Positions 43,684 to 52,224 of a DNA stretch of 64,000 nt are shown here, piece by piece. The translations under genes were made by a program, and so were the position numbers. Position 1 is the first letter of the stretch; the number at the start of each line of letters is the position of its first letter. The notes under the pieces are model-generated. The model worked only from the letters and a program-made list of their open reading frames with translations. It was not told the DNA's origin and searched no databases. The stretch comes from Spirosoma sp. (GTDB lineage: Bacteria; Bacteroidota; Bacteroidia; Cytophagales; Spirosomataceae): contig NZ_JAPLET010000030.1 of the NCBI RefSeq assembly GCF_026391055.1, forward strand, positions 558,001 through 622,000. Direction: 5' to 3'.

Positions 43684-44097
43684 CCAATTTCTCTTGTAAC
43701 CTAATTGGCACAAGTATTGCATTCGGATACTTTATTAACAGGTCGACGTTCTAAAGTTCTTTCGAAATAGACGGAAAAGCAACCGGTAAGGTTCGGTGAT
43801 TTTCGTGAATCGTTGAAAGGTGCAATTCTACCCGACGCGTTAAGGAATTGTTAAGTCGTCAGTGTTAAGGACTTACCAATAACCCACCGGAGAACTAGTC
43901 TAAAAATAAAAAAGATCGAATTTATTGATCGGTGCAACCGGGCTTAAGAGACCGGGTGAACCGTAGAGGAAGGCAACTTGATTTTCTAAAGTTAAAAATA
44001 AAAACCCAGTCCCGTCAAGTCTTCATCAAGCCAATATTATGCAACGGTACAGATTTAGAACGTTCATTATCAACACCTAAAAGAACCTAAAAAAGAC

Positions 44098-44128
44098 TTG
44101 GCTATTCAACGCAAACCCCGTACCTTTG
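44098..44128 (+). promoter_or_regulatory. rpmE: rpmE promoter
   Basis: TTG (44098-44100), 20 bases, TACCTTTG (44121-44128): both elements and the spacing fit the Bacteroidota consensus. The ATG follows 51 bases later. Confidence 0.7.
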
Positions 44129-44179
44129 CAATCCTTTTCGGTCGGAAACCGAGAAGATGACAAGAAACTGAGATTAATC

Positions 44180-44452
44180 ATGAAAAAGGGCATTCACCCG
44201 GACTACCGCGAAGTGGTATTCCACGACCTGTCGAGCGACTACAAATTTCTGACCCGCTCTACGGTTCAAACAAGAGATACAATCGAGTACGAAGGACAGA
44301 CCTATCCGCTCGTTAAAATTGAAGTTAGCTCGCAGTCGCACCCGTTCTACACGGGTAAGAACGTACTGCTCGACACCGCCGGTCGTGTGGACAAGTTCCG
44401 CAAGCGTTACGGTACCAAAGAAAGCGCTACGCCGACCTCAACGGCTCAGTAG
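44180..44452 (+). CDS. rpmE: 50S ribosomal protein L31, type B
   Basis: 90 residues from ATG 44180: MKKGIHPDYREVVFHDLSSD, then FLTRSTVQT, YPLVKIEVSSQSHPFYTGKN and RVDKFRKRYG. The zinc-binding CxxC of type A L31 is absent, so this is the zinc-independent type B form. It is part of the large ribosomal subunit. A frame-extended start at 44126 overlaps the promoter and is rejected. It has its own promoter and a strong terminator. Confidence 0.95.
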   Translation: MKKGIHPDYREVVFHDLSSDYKFLTRSTVQTRDTIEYEGQTYPLVKIEVSSQSHPFYTGKNVLLDTAGRVDKFRKRYGTKESATPTSTAQ

Positions 44453-44466
44453 TCTTCTACCAGCAC

Positions 44467-44512
44467 AAAAAAACTCCCCCGCTGCGGTCAAACGCGACGG
44501 GGGAGTTTTTTT
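44467..44512 (+). terminator. Intrinsic terminator after rpmE
   Basis: AAAAAAACTCCCCC (44467-44480) pairs with GGGGGAGTTTTTTT (44499-44512). Strong GC stem with a T run, 15 bp after the stop. Confidence 0.88.
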
Positions 44513-44578
44513 ATGTCTGATTTATCAGAACGTTGGGACATGACTATCTCAAAAAGGTAAACCGCCGTCAACACCCCT

Positions 44579-45190
44579 CTACTGAATCTGTGGCAGCGAC
44601 CAGTTTTTTCGAATGGCCACAAGCCGGAACACGGTAATCAGAACGACAGAGGTTACGAACAGTACGGTCGGGTCAATGGGTAACGACCGGCCAAGTTGAT
44701 AAAGAAGTGCTCCCGCCAGACAGGGCGTGGCGTAAAGTTGTTTGCTGAAGATAAGGGGAAGGTCGTTGACCAGTGTATCCCGAATTACCCCCCCGAACAG
44801 AGCGGAAATAACACCCAGCAGTACCGACGCCCAGCCGTTTACACCCAGCGCCAACGCTTTTTGCATACCCAGTATGGTGTAGATTCCGACCCCGAGGGTA
44901 TCGAAAACGAGCAGGGGTCGTTGCAAGGTACTTAGCCACCACTTCCGGCACAGCACAGCCAGGATCACACTGCTGAGGATAACGATCAGGTAATTTGGGT
45001 CGTGTATCCAGGCAATTGGGTGAGCCCCTATAATGATGTCGCGCAGGGTACCACCGCCTACGGCCGTGACGAAGCCTATAAAAAAAAGGCCAAACAGATC
45101 GTGGTACATCTTTTTGCTCAATGCCGATAAAGCTCCCGAAATGGCAAAGACGCCCGTACCCACCAAATCCGTTATATACCAGATCGTCAT
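44579..45190 (-). CDS. Trimeric intracellular cation (TRIC) channel family protein
   Basis: 203 residues with seven membrane helices in two glycine-rich repeats. Repeat 1 is DLVGTGVFAISGALSALSKK with FVTAVGGGTLRDIIIGAHP. Repeat 2 is FDTLGVGIYTILGMQKAL with VISALFGGVIRDTLVNDLP. The GGG-TLRD and GG-VIRD motifs are hallmarks of this UPF0126/YicG family, whose bacterial members form potassium-selective trimeric channels in the inner membrane. Length and start are normal. No functional partner is adjacent. Confidence 0.93.
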   Translation of the reverse strand: MTIWYITDLVGTGVFAISGALSALSKKMYHDLFGLFFIGFVTAVGGGTLRDIIIGAHPIAWIHDPNYLIVILSSVILAVLCRKWWLSTLQRPLLVFDTLGVGIYTILGMQKALALGVNGWASVLLGVISALFGGVIRDTLVNDLPLIFSKQLYATPCLAGALLYQLGRSLPIDPTVLFVTSVVLITVFRLVAIRKNWSLPQIQ

Positions 45191-45421
45191 AGAAAAAATA
45201 AATTTGTCAATAGTAACCTGACTAATCGAGTTGACTAATTACCGGCAAAAGAAAGCAGAAAAGCCGGTAATTTTATTTTCCTTAAGGCCCTGTACACCAG
45301 ATTTAGTGATTGGTGTATCGGACCGCATGGCTCCGGCTACCCGACCCGATACAACCTAACAACAGGATAATGTTTCGCCCCGTTTAATCGTACCAATCTG
45401 CGTTCTGGCGTTCTTTGCAGC

Positions 45422-46165
45422 ATGGCGTTTATTCAAACAGATACCTTTACACTACGGGGTTACGAGTGTGATGCCTTCGGGCGGATGAGCCTACCGGCGT
45501 TGATGAACCTAATGCAGGAGTCAGCTAACCGAAATGCGATTGACTACGGCATTGGTATTGCCGATTTGGGCCAAAAGGGCTTTGGCTGGATGCTCATGCG
45601 TTTTTGCCTGCGAATGCACCAATACCCGCGCTACGGCGATACGATTCGGTTGATGACCTACCCTACCACGGTGGAGAAGTACTTCATTCACCGCGACTTT
45701 CGGGTGCTGGCCGAAGACGGAACCTTACTAGCCGATGCAGGCAGCATCTGGCTGGTGTTCAGCATGGAAAAACGAAGCATGGTGCCCCTTCCCGATTTTA
45801 TCCGGCAGTTGAGTCCGCCCACCAACGTTGAGCCACTGCCTCTGCTGCCCCTTAAACCTGATTTCCAGACATTACCGTTTAGCCCGTCAGAAACCAGGCC
45901 GGTTGAGGTGGGTTGGCTGAGCATCGACCAGAATCAGCACGTCAACAATGTGGCGTATGTGCAGTGGCTGATCGAATCCATAAACACCGATACACTACAA
46001 ACGCGGGAAATTGCCGAAATTGATTTAGTTTACAGGACCGAAAGCCATTGGCACGATTGGCTGGACGTACAGACTGCCACTGAAACGGGCGACACGCTAT
46101 TGCACCGAATTGTTCAAACCGAATCGGGTAAAGATGTGATTCTGGCCAGAAGCCGATGGCGTTAA
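45422..46165 (+). CDS. Acyl-[acyl-carrier-protein] thioesterase (FatA/FatB-like)
   Basis: 247 residues made of two hot-dog domains. The first contains YECDAFGRMSLPALMNLMQE and FGWMLMRFCLRMHQYPRYGD. The second has the catalytic helix DQNQHVNNVAYVQWLIESIN with the expected Asn/His pair. It hydrolyses acyl-ACP to free fatty acids in the cytoplasm. It ends 14 bp before the DUF1338 gene on the same strand, so the two are likely co-transcribed, though a shared pathway is not obvious. Confidence 0.88.
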   Translation: MAFIQTDTFTLRGYECDAFGRMSLPALMNLMQESANRNAIDYGIGIADLGQKGFGWMLMRFCLRMHQYPRYGDTIRLMTYPTTVEKYFIHRDFRVLAEDGTLLADAGSIWLVFSMEKRSMVPLPDFIRQLSPPTNVEPLPLLPLKPDFQTLPFSPSETRPVEVGWLSIDQNQHVNNVAYVQWLIESINTDTLQTREIAEIDLVYRTESHWHDWLDVQTATETGDTLLHRIVQTESGKDVILARSRWR

Positions 46166-46179
46166 TTTCCAAGACAACC

Positions 46180-47088
46180 ATGACTACTTCATCAACTACC
46201 CAAACCCTCGACGCCGTGCTGGACGGCCTCATGAGCCGATACAGTGAACGCGTTCCCGATGTTCACAAAGTAACTGACGCCATGATCGCTGCGGGGATTA
46301 TTCAGTCGGCAGAGGAGATCGAGAACGACCACATTGCCTTTCGGACAATGGGCGTACCGAATTTAGGGCTGGCTTCGTTCGGGAAGATTTTTTCGCATTA
46401 CGGCTACGAACGACGGGACGAGTTCAACTTCACCGGCAAGAAACTAACGGCTTATTGGTATAGCCCTCCGCAGCCGCATTACCCGCGCATATTTGTTAGT
46501 GAACTGCGCGTGCATGAGCTGTCGGACGAAGCGCAGCGCATCATTCACAAGTACACGGATACCGTGACGAGCGACCCCGTCGACTCGCTGGATCTGGACG
46601 ATGCCGAAGCCGTCGACCGCTTTTTGCACCAACCCCTCTGGCAAACGCCCACGCTGGCCGACTACCAAACCCTGCTCGCCGAGAGTGAGTATGCCGCCTG
46701 GGTGATTTATAACCGTTATTACCTTAACCATTTTACCATCAGCGTACACAACCTCAAGCCAGGGTACAACACCATCGACGAGTTTGTGGCTTTTCTGGAA
46801 AGTAGCGGTTTACGGCTCAACTCGGCTGGCGGAACCATCAAAATCAGTCCAGATGGTGGTCTACGGCAGGCGTCTACCGTGGCCCAGATGATCGACGCTG
46901 AATTTGCCGGTGGCGACGTATTCCGAATTGCGGGCTCGTACGTGGAGTTTGCGGAACGTCGTGTGCTGCCCGAATTTCAGCACCTCCCCACCGACCAGAT
47001 CACCCGCCAGCACCGACGCGAAGGTTTTGAAACAGGTAATGCCGACAAGATTTTCGAGAGTACGTTTACCACCCAAACGGGTAGATAG
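46180..47088 (+). CDS. DUF1338 / 2-oxoadipate dioxygenase-decarboxylase family protein
   Basis: 302 residues from ATG 46180. The family starts LDAVLDGLMSRYSERVPDVH and carries the VOC-like metal ligands in ENDHIAFRT (His51) and in YYLNHFTISVHNL, with a late YVEFAERRVLPEF. Characterised members (HglS/YdcJ group) convert 2-oxoadipate to 2-hydroxyglutarate using iron(II) in lysine degradation. Whether this one has that role is inferred from family only. It follows the thioesterase by 14 bp and is followed by a palindrome. Confidence 0.87.
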   Translation: MTTSSTTQTLDAVLDGLMSRYSERVPDVHKVTDAMIAAGIIQSAEEIENDHIAFRTMGVPNLGLASFGKIFSHYGYERRDEFNFTGKKLTAYWYSPPQPHYPRIFVSELRVHELSDEAQRIIHKYTDTVTSDPVDSLDLDDAEAVDRFLHQPLWQTPTLADYQTLLAESEYAAWVIYNRYYLNHFTISVHNLKPGYNTIDEFVAFLESSGLRLNSAGGTIKISPDGGLRQASTVAQMIDAEFAGGDVFRIAGSYVEFAERRVLPEFQHLPTDQITRQHRREGFETGNADKIFESTFTTQTGR

Positions 47089-47093
47089 CTTAT

Positions 47094-47150
47094 CGTATTC
47101 GGTTTACGATATTTGGTTGCCTGACATCCGTAAACTGTAAACCGAATACG
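47094..47150. repeat. Palindromic hairpin
   Basis: A 14-bp perfect stem: CGTATTCGGTTTAC (47094-47107) with GTAAACCGAATACG (47137-47150), starting a few bases after the DUF1338 stop. The TTTAC motif recalls the repeat at 9755-9851. Confidence 0.65.
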
Positions 47151-47167
47151 CCAAAACTCTTCACTCC

Positions 47168-48007
47168 ATGAATACAAAATCTACGCTGTTATTTGTCGTT
47201 CTGCTCCTTTGCAATCTTGTTTCATTGGCGCAAAAGCCTGCTCCGGTGGGTTTGCAGTTGTATAGTTTCCGAACTCAGTTTGCGAAAGATGTACCGGGAA
47301 CAATGGCTAAAGTGAAGGAGATGGGCTTTCGGGAGGCCGAAATTGCCGGAACCTATGGCCTTAGCTTAACCGACTTCCGCAAGTTGCTGGATCAAAACGG
47401 GATCAAAGCCATCAGTACGGGAGCGAGTTTTGAGGACCTGGATAACAATGTACCCAAGGTACTGGCCGAAGCCAAAGCGCTGGGGGCGAAGTACGTAGTC
47501 TGCACCTGGATTCCCCACGCTACCGATGCCCTGACGCTGTACGAAGCCGACCGGGCTATCGACGTGTTCAACACCGCCGGAAAACTACTGGCCGAAAACG
47601 GGATTACATTCTGTTACCACAACCACGGCTACGAATTTCAAACTTACAAAGACGGCACCTTCTTCGACTACCTGGCCGAAAACCTCGACCCGAAATCTGT
47701 CTATTTCGAAATGGATGTGTTCTGGGTCAAGGCCCCCGGTTATGATCCGGTAGCCCTCCTGCAGAAATACCCCAAGCGGTTCCTGCTCATGCACCTGAAA
47801 GACCGCAAACCCGGCACCCCCGACAGCAACAACGGCCGCTCGGATGTGGAATCGAACGTGACCCTTGGGCAAGGCGACGTCGGTATTGCCGCGATCATGA
47901 AACAGGCCAAAAAATCGGGGGTAAAGCATTTCTTCATCGAAGACGAGTCATCCCGTTCGATGGAGCAGATGGTGCCCAGTCTGAACTTCTTATCCAGCCT
48001 GAAATAG
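47168..48007 (+). CDS. Secreted sugar phosphate isomerase/epimerase-like TIM barrel protein
   Basis: 279 residues. The N-terminus is a signal peptide (LLFVVLLLCNLVSLAQ), so the enzyme acts outside the cytoplasm. The xylose-isomerase-like barrel has PVGLQLYSFRTQFAKDVPGT, FCYHNHGYEF, VYFEMDVFWVKAPG, LLMHLKDRKPG and KHFFIEDESS, which give the usual glutamate/aspartate/histidine metal site. Such secreted members are common in Bacteroidota sugar loci and may act on keto-sugars. Its last 18 bases overlap the convergent PLP-enzyme gene. Confidence 0.87.
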   Translation: MNTKSTLLFVVLLLCNLVSLAQKPAPVGLQLYSFRTQFAKDVPGTMAKVKEMGFREAEIAGTYGLSLTDFRKLLDQNGIKAISTGASFEDLDNNVPKVLAEAKALGAKYVVCTWIPHATDALTLYEADRAIDVFNTAGKLLAENGITFCYHNHGYEFQTYKDGTFFDYLAENLDPKSVYFEMDVFWVKAPGYDPVALLQKYPKRFLLMHLKDRKPGTPDSNNGRSDVESNVTLGQGDVGIAAIMKQAKKSGVKHFFIEDESSRSMEQMVPSLNFLSSLK

Positions 48008-49072
48008 TTGAGGCAACCGGCGAGCAACCTGCTCAATATCGTCCGGCTCATGAAACGCACTAATTACGATGCGTGTGTTGGCCCGGTCGGCAGCGGTTGG
48101 GTACGCAAACGAGTAAATCAGAATTTTGTGGTCAAGCAGTTGCGCGTACAGTTCATCGTGTTCGGTATAGAACACCGGGTAACCCATAGCATGTCGAAAT
48201 AAGCCGGATGGCAGCAAGCGTTCTTCGGCCAGGCGAATATTGTGCTGGAGTTGCTCCTGCCGTTCGGCATATAAGCTATCGGCACGCAGATAGGCATCCA
48301 GACAAGCCGGAGCCATGGGCGAGCAGGCGCCAAAAAAGGCCGTTTCGCGGAGATTGGCTATTGTTTCGGCATCCGAGAAAACGGCCCCGCCAGGCAAGCC
48401 CATGGCTTTCGCCAGCGAGGCCGTGACAAGGATACGAATCGGTCCGCTCCGGCGGTTCTGCAATGAAGAAAGCTGCGGCCAGATACCCCGCCCGTTATTC
48501 AACACCCCTATTCCATGCGAATCGTCGACAACCAGCGTAATCGATCTGTCGTCGGGGAGGTCGTTTATCCAGGCGAAATCGTAATAATCCGAGCAGACCG
48601 CTTCGAGGGAGTTCATTAAAATAGCCACCGGTCCGGCGTCGAGCGCCTGTAGCTGGGTGGGTAACTGGGCCGTCCAGTCCGGAAATGACAGTTTCGGCAG
48701 TTCAACCACCGGTGCGTGCCAGAGAGCCGGATGCGCACCAGGCGCATACACGAACGTAGTCTGCTCCCGGCGCAGCCAGTTGACAATAACCTGCCCGGCC
48801 ATCATACCCGACGAGAGCGTGAGCGCGGCTCCGGCACCGGTTCGTGCCGCAAGTTTGGCTTCGGCCTCTTCGTAAACGCCGAGTCGTAGATTCCCATTCC
48901 GGGAACTACCGAAAACCGTCCCGTATCGGCTCATGCTTTGCGCCACCAGCTGTTGAAAACCGGGGTGCTGGGGCATCCCGAGGTAGGCAGTGCCGCTAAA
49001 GAAAAGGTAATCCGTACCGTTATGGGCGATGGTCCGGTTCGGCAGGTGGTCGATGTGGATACGTTCGTTCAT
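47990..49072 (-). CDS. Alpha-oxoamine synthase-like PLP enzyme (AONS/KBL fold)
   Basis: 360 residues. The fold-type I aminotransferase pattern shows YLFFSGTAYLGMPQHPGFQQ at the N-terminus, Asp183 and His186 in VVDDSHGIGV, and the PLP lysine Lys222 in ILVTASLAKAMGLPGGA. It resembles 8-amino-7-oxononanoate synthase and KBL but is shorter, with a divergent substrate region, so biotin synthesis should not be assumed; no bio genes are nearby. Its ATG overlaps the stop of the dipeptide epimerase gene by four bases, so the two are translationally coupled and probably act on related amino-acid or peptide substrates. Confidence 0.82.
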   Translation of the reverse strand: MNERIHIDHLPNRTIAHNGTDYLFFSGTAYLGMPQHPGFQQLVAQSMSRYGTVFGSSRNGNLRLGVYEEAEAKLAARTGAGAALTLSSGMMAGQVIVNWLRREQTTFVYAPGAHPALWHAPVVELPKLSFPDWTAQLPTQLQALDAGPVAILMNSLEAVCSDYYDFAWINDLPDDRSITLVVDDSHGIGVLNNGRGIWPQLSSLQNRRSGPIRILVTASLAKAMGLPGGAVFSDAETIANLRETAFFGACSPMAPACLDAYLRADSLYAERQEQLQHNIRLAEERLLPSGLFRHAMGYPVFYTEHDELYAQLLDHKILIYSFAYPTAADRANTRIVISAFHEPDDIEQVARRLPQLFQAG

Positions 49073-50091
49073 TTGCTTGCCAGCAGGTTCACACCAGTCC
49101 CATTTTCAGTCGCATACATAACGCGGCCATCTTCGAATGTAACGCCCGTTGCCGGATCGTTTCCAATGAGCATGGCCCCATCCAGATCAGCATAATCGAG
49201 TAGTGGCAGCAATTGCGCAATAGCCGATATTCCCACGCTCGATTCGGTCATGCAGCCAACCATGACACGCAGGCCTAATTCACGGGCACGGCTGATCATC
49301 CGCCGGGCGGGGGTCAGGCCACCACATTTTGTTAATTTTATATTGACGCCATGGAAGTACCCCGCGCAACGGTCAACATCGCTCTCGACAATACAGCTTT
49401 CATCGGCAATAATTGGTAAGGTACTTTGCTCATACACTTGCTTTGCACCGGCCCAATCGTCGGCAGGAAGTGGCTGTTCGATAAATTCGACACCCAATTC
49501 CTGCAATACCCGCGATTTACGAATGGCGTCGGCCGCTGTCCAGCCGCAGTTGGCATCGACCCGAAAAACCGCATCGGTATGCTCACGTAGCGTGGTAACA
49601 AGGGTTATGTCTTTTTCTGGCCGACCTAACTTGATCTTGTACAGTGGCCACGGGCGTTCCTGCATTTTTTCGACCATCCGTTCGGGCGTGTCGAGGCCAA
49701 TGGTATAATCCGTCAGGGGCGCGTTGGCCGGGTCCAGGTTCCAGAGTTTATACAAGGGCTGTTGCTGCTGCTTGCCCCATAAATCCCAGGCGGCCTGATC
49801 GAGCGCACAGAGGGCAAATGGGTTTTGCGACAGATGCGGCTGCACATCGGCCCAGAACGTTTCAGGATTGGTCAGAGAATAGCTTTCGATGGTGTCTCGG
49901 AGGGCTTCGAGAGCGGCCACCATACCGTCAATCGTGATGCCATAATAACGGGTTGCGGTAGCTTCGCCAAAGCCGCTGTACCCACCGTCCCGCAGCTCGA
50001 CTAGCAGGGTTGGCTGTACGTCGCGGCTATCGTGCGCAATGGTAAAGGTATGATTCAGGCGAAGATCGACCCGATGAAAAAGCAATTGCAT
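49069..50091 (-). CDS. Dipeptide epimerase (L-Ala-D/L-Glu epimerase type), enolase superfamily
   Basis: 340 residues. The catalytic lysines lie in YKIKLGRP (Lys152/Lys154) and NIKLTKCGGL; the metal ligands are Asp179 (RVDANCGW), Glu205 (EQPLP) and Asp230 (ADES). The specificity motif VGCMTESSVG is that of Ala-Glu epimerases, which recycle murein peptides in the cytoplasm. The 3' end overlaps the next gene by ATGA. The neighbour is an AONS-like PLP enzyme rather than a peptidase, so the natural dipeptide may differ. Confidence 0.9.
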   Translation of the reverse strand: MQLLFHRVDLRLNHTFTIAHDSRDVQPTLLVELRDGGYSGFGEATATRYYGITIDGMVAALEALRDTIESYSLTNPETFWADVQPHLSQNPFALCALDQAAWDLWGKQQQQPLYKLWNLDPANAPLTDYTIGLDTPERMVEKMQERPWPLYKIKLGRPEKDITLVTTLREHTDAVFRVDANCGWTAADAIRKSRVLQELGVEFIEQPLPADDWAGAKQVYEQSTLPIIADESCIVESDVDRCAGYFHGVNIKLTKCGGLTPARRMISRARELGLRVMVGCMTESSVGISAIAQLLPLLDYADLDGAMLIGNDPATGVTFEDGRVMYATENGTGVNLLASK

Positions 50092-50213
50092 ACCGCAAAG
50101 GTAGGGAAAAGAGGGAAAAGGGAGGAGGGGGAGGAAGGAGACGAGGGGAAACCAGGAGGTGCCCCACTCCTCCCTTTTCCGTAACTGATACGCAGAAGTA
50201 GCGATTGAACTGT

Positions 50214-50221
50214 TATCTTTG
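50214..50221 (+). promoter_or_regulatory. purQ: -7 element candidate for purQ
   Basis: TATCTTTG, exact TAnnTTTG match, 31 bases before the purQ ATG. A clear -33 is not seen. Confidence 0.4.
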
Positions 50222-50252
50222 TGTATTACTTCGATTTAGCAATTCTCCCGCT

Positions 50253-50939
50253 ATGAAATTTGGCGTTGTTGTTTTTCCCGGTTCCAACTGCGATCAGGAC
50301 GCAGTCGATGCACTGGAACTGATGGACCAGGAAGTCGTAAAACTCTGGCATAAAGATCATGATCTGCAAGGCTGCGATTTCATTATCCTGCCGGGCGGTT
50401 TCTCCTATGGCGACTATCTCCGGACGGGTGCCGTGGCGCGTTTTTCGCCCATCATGAACGAGGTGATTGCCCACGCCAACCGGGGCGGTTACCTGATGGG
50501 TATCTGCAACGGTTTCCAGATTCTGGCCGAAGCCCGGCTAGTACCGGGTGTTTTGCTGCAAAACAGCAGTCAGAAATACGTTTGTAAGAACATTTACCTG
50601 AAACCCGAATCGACGGACGCGCTGCTGACGGCGGGTCTTGATAAACCTGCTTATAAAATACCCATCGCTCACGGTGATGGCCGGTACTTTGCCGACGCCG
50701 ATACGCTGAAAGCATTGAATGATAACAACCAGGTGCTATTCCGATATTGCGACGAAAACGGTATCGTTACCGAAGCATCTAACGCCAACGGAAGTCTGGA
50801 AAATATTGCGGGCGTAACCAATAAAAACAAGAACGTTTTTGGTATGATGCCCCACCCCGAACGGGCCGCCGACTCTGTCCTCGGCAATACCGACGGTCGG
50901 CTTATTCTGGAGCAGATTCTGAAGGCAGTGTTGGTATAA
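50253..50939 (+). CDS. purQ: Phosphoribosylformylglycinamidine synthase subunit PurQ
   Basis: 228 residues from ATG 50253 (MKFGVVVFPGSNCDQDAVDA). A class I glutamine amidotransferase with nucleophile Cys85 in LMGICNGFQI and the His/Glu pair in MMPHPERAAD near the C-terminus. It supplies ammonia to PurL for the fourth step of purine synthesis and needs PurS or a fused PurL partner, not seen here. An in-frame start at 50205 lies upstream of the -7 element and is rejected. Its TAA lies in the left arm of repeat copy C. Confidence 0.95.
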   Translation: MKFGVVVFPGSNCDQDAVDALELMDQEVVKLWHKDHDLQGCDFIILPGGFSYGDYLRTGAVARFSPIMNEVIAHANRGGYLMGICNGFQILAEARLVPGVLLQNSSQKYVCKNIYLKPESTDALLTAGLDKPAYKIPIAHGDGRYFADADTLKALNDNNQVLFRYCDENGIVTEASNANGSLENIAGVTNKNKNVFGMMPHPERAADSVLGNTDGRLILEQILKAVLV

Positions 50940-51033
50940 GTAGTGAGGAGTCAGAAGCGAGGAGTGAGGATGGCTGGCGCACACTGTGCTACCGGATGGC
51001 TCCTCACTCCTCGCTTCTGACTCCTCACTACTT
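50938..51033. repeat. Palindromic interspersed repeat, copy C (perfect 33-bp stem)
   Basis: Arms 50938-50970 and 51001-51033 are exact reverse complements (33 bp) around a 30-base centre. Read in reverse, the centre (GCCATCCGGTAGCACAGTGT) aligns with copies A (4579) and B (4844). It lies between convergent purQ and the old yellow enzyme gene, reaching the purQ stop, and probably terminates both. Confidence 0.85.
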
Positions 51034-51040
51034 AAAATAC

Positions 51041-52132
51041 TTATGCCTTCACTTCTTCCAGCACCGGATAATCCGTGTATCCTTTTTCGCCGGGGGTATA
51101 GAAAGTCGAGAAATCGGGTTGGTTTAGTTCGGCGCCGGTTTTCAGACGTTCCACCAGATCGGGGTTGGCAATAAATGGCCGACCGATAGCGATCAAATCG
51201 GCTTTTCCACTCGTCAGGGCCTCTTCTGCCCGCTCGGCATCGTAGCCTCCGCTCAGAATCAGCGAACCTTTGTAGTTTTCCCGAATGGCTTCTACAATCG
51301 CCGGATCAACCGCTGGTGCGCCCATCGACTCATGGTCGACAAGATGCACGTACACGACATAATCTGACAATTTTTGGGCTACGTAATGGTAGATCTTATC
51401 GTCGTCCGGTGAGTAGGGCATATCGTTGAATACACCATAAGGCGATAGGCGAATACCCGTCTTCTCTTTGCCAATAGCGGCCGAAATCTGTTCGGCAATT
51501 TCCAGGGCAAAGCGGGCATTGTTTTCGGCTGAGCCACCGTACTCGTCGGTGCGCTGGTTGGTGGTTGAGCGCAGAAACTGCTCGACCAGGTAGCCGTTTG
51601 CGCCGTGAATCTCTACGCCGTCGAAACCAGCTTCAACAGCATTTTTAGCCGCCTGGACAAACTCCTGAACCGTCTGTTTTACCTCGTCCGTTGTTAGAGC
51701 ACGTGGGGTTGGGTGGTCGAGCATACCGTCTGTATCGGTGTAGATCTGCCCGGCGGCAGCAATGGCCGAGGGCGCGATAACTTCACCATTTTCGTGCATG
51801 TTAACGGGGTGTCCAACACGTCCGCTGTGCATCAGTTGGGCAAAGATTTTGCCGCCTTTGGCATGAACCGCATCGGTAACATTCTTCCATCCGGCTATCT
51901 GCTGTTTAGTGTAAATACCCGGAACACGGGCGTAGCCATTTCCGTTGGGTGAAGGCGCGATGCCTTCCGTTATGATCAAACCGGCCGATGCCCGTTGTTC
52001 ATAATACGTAGTCATTATGTCGGTTACGGCGTGATCGGTCGTGGCGCGGTTCCGGGTCATTGGAGCCATAACAAGGTGGTTCTGAAGTGTCAGGTCACCC
52101 AGCGTAGCCGCCGAAAAAAGTTTTTGTGCCAT
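51041..52132 (-). CDS. Alkene reductase, old yellow enzyme family (NemA-like)
   Basis: 363 residues from ATG 52132 (MAQKLFSAATLGDLTLQNHL). An FMN-binding TIM barrel with VMAPMTRNRA, the Q-LMHSGRVGHP segment, FDGVEIHGANGYLVEQFLRS, YGGSAENNARFALEIA and the end ALTSGKADLIAIGRPFIANP. It reduces activated alkenes or nitro compounds with NAD(P)H. Starts at 52168 and 52186 are in frame but add residues unlike the family. It lies downstream of an ArsR-type regulator on the same strand with an inverted repeat between, suggesting regulated expression in response to electrophiles. Confidence 0.92.
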   Translation of the reverse strand: MAQKLFSAATLGDLTLQNHLVMAPMTRNRATTDHAVTDIMTTYYEQRASAGLIITEGIAPSPNGNGYARVPGIYTKQQIAGWKNVTDAVHAKGGKIFAQLMHSGRVGHPVNMHENGEVIAPSAIAAAGQIYTDTDGMLDHPTPRALTTDEVKQTVQEFVQAAKNAVEAGFDGVEIHGANGYLVEQFLRSTTNQRTDEYGGSAENNARFALEIAEQISAAIGKEKTGIRLSPYGVFNDMPYSPDDDKIYHYVAQKLSDYVVYVHLVDHESMGAPAVDPAIVEAIRENYKGSLILSGGYDAERAEEALTSGKADLIAIGRPFIANPDLVERLKTGAELNQPDFSTFYTPGEKGYTDYPVLEEVKA

Positions 52133-52193
52133 TGATAGGGTCCGTATATCTACGGGTTTGGTTTTCATGTACGAACAGAAAACCAAACCAAAT

Positions 52194-52209
52194 ATTTAAA
52201 AGTTTAAAT
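52194..52209 (-). promoter_or_regulatory. Inverted repeat upstream of the old yellow enzyme gene
   Basis: ATTTAAA-AG-TTTAAAT, a 7-2-7 inverted repeat between the ArsR-type gene (stop 52225) and the reductase start. It may be the operator of the adjacent regulator. Confidence 0.45.
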
Positions 52210-52224
52210 GTTTTTGAGAAAATT

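Larger units (their letters stand above)
43603..44179. other. Divergent intergenic region of nrdA and rpmE
   Basis: 577 bp holding a -7-like element for nrdA, a good rpmE promoter, and a GC-richer central segment around 43915-43980 (GGTGCAACCGGGC...) that looks conserved but forms no stem I can establish. No NrdR box or cobalamin riboswitch could be identified. Confidence 0.45.

Noticed and set aside
43603..44179. Cobalamin riboswitch or NrdR boxes upstream of nrdA
   Set aside because: The segment around 43915-43980 looked structured, but its GGG/CCC stretches do not pair and no B12-box or NrdR palindrome could be found.
47990..49072. Annotation as BioF (biotin synthesis)
   Set aside because: The fold matches, but the chain is short, the substrate region diverges and no other bio genes are near, so only the superfamily is claimed.
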